Assembly: GCA_002348185.1 (NCBI GenBank)
Contig: DDYW01000148.1
Span: 1-40,404, forward strand
Source of the DNA: Candidatus Hydrogenedentes bacterium UBA2224
GTDB lineage: Bacteria; Hydrogenedentota; Hydrogenedentia; Hydrogenedentales; SLHB01
Length of the DNA: 40,404 nt
Direction: 5' to 3'
The notes beneath the pieces were generated by a model. That model saw nothing but the letters and a program-made list of their open reading frames with translations, ran no database searches and was not told the DNA's origin. Of the stretch, positions 40,361-40,404 are shown piece after piece. Position numbers and translations under genes: made by a program. Every line of letters begins with the position of its first letter. Within the stretch, counting starts at the first letter, position 1.

Positions 40361-40404
40361 ATGAGAAATACTCTTGCGTCCAGAATGACTATGACATTCA
40401 CTCT
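40361..40404 (+). CDS. Start of a gene running off the window
   Basis: GAGGA lies about 10 nt before an ATG that reads MRNTLASRMTMTFT to the end of the window. It could be the start of a leader peptide. Too short to identify. Confidence 0.3.
   Translation, partial: MRNTLASRMTMTFT

Overview
The window is GC-rich and encodes almost entirely exported enzymes. They have Sec or twin-arginine (RR) signal peptides, and they come from families that are common in Planctomycetes, Lentisphaerae and Hydrogenedentota-type bacteria: DUF1080, PQQ-like propeller proteins, Cys-type sulfatases, AP-endonuclease-fold isomerases, a membrane-anchored CxxCH cytochrome and GH28-like beta-helices. My best guess is an uncultivated PVC/Hydrogenedentota-like heterotroph. 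This rests on gene families only, because no rRNA or marker gene is present.

Layout. 0-7.8 kb: an M15 peptidase (minus), a Tat-exported TIM-barrel protein of unknown role, a GH36-type alpha-galactosidase fused to an SGNH hydrolase, a GH28/GH49-like beta-helix enzyme, and a second beta-helix protein (minus). 7.9-12.1 kb: a beta-propeller protein with a jelly-roll front domain, a DUF1080 protein, a small zinc-ribbon protein, and a 32-residue Lys/Ala-rich basic peptide gene with its own promoter. 12.4-20.3 kb: a sulfatase and PQQ-propeller pair, then GH78 alpha-L-rhamnosidase and GH28 polygalacturonase on the minus strand. 20.3-25.6 kb: a paralogue of the first Tat TIM-barrel protein, two isomerase/epimerase-fold proteins, an aldo/keto-reductase-like Tat protein and a cytochrome c membrane protein. 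25.8-31.9 kb: a Tat-exported unknown protein and a 1423-residue enzyme built from two homologous glycosidase-like halves. 31.9-33.2 kb: a gene-poor stretch with a tRNA-like remnant, a strong hairpin and an array of mutated 47-nt hairpin units. 33.3-39.0 kb: a GH29-like protein, an IS3 orfA relic, a GH67/GH20-like protein and another Tat TIM-barrel protein. 39.0-40.4 kb: debris, consisting of a gene truncated by an IS3-type end, an orfB relic, a YD-repeat relic and the first codons of a gene that runs off the window.

How the genes fit together (inference): rhamnosidase, polygalacturonase, galactosidase with an esterase-like domain, sulfatase, and fucosidase-like and glucuronidase-like proteins suggest extracellular breakdown of a branched, acidic, partly sulfated or acylated polysaccharide, such as rhamnogalacturonan-type pectin or an algal/mucilage glycan. 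DUF1080, two isomerase-fold proteins and a cytochrome c would fit oxidative (3-keto-sugar) deglycosylation, although no sugar 3-dehydrogenase is seen here. No transporter, SusC/D pair, regulator or sensor occurs in 40 kb.

The most notable single object is the duplicated glycosidase at 27644-31915. Its second half keeps the fold signature but has lost two conserved acidic residues and the end of the barrel.
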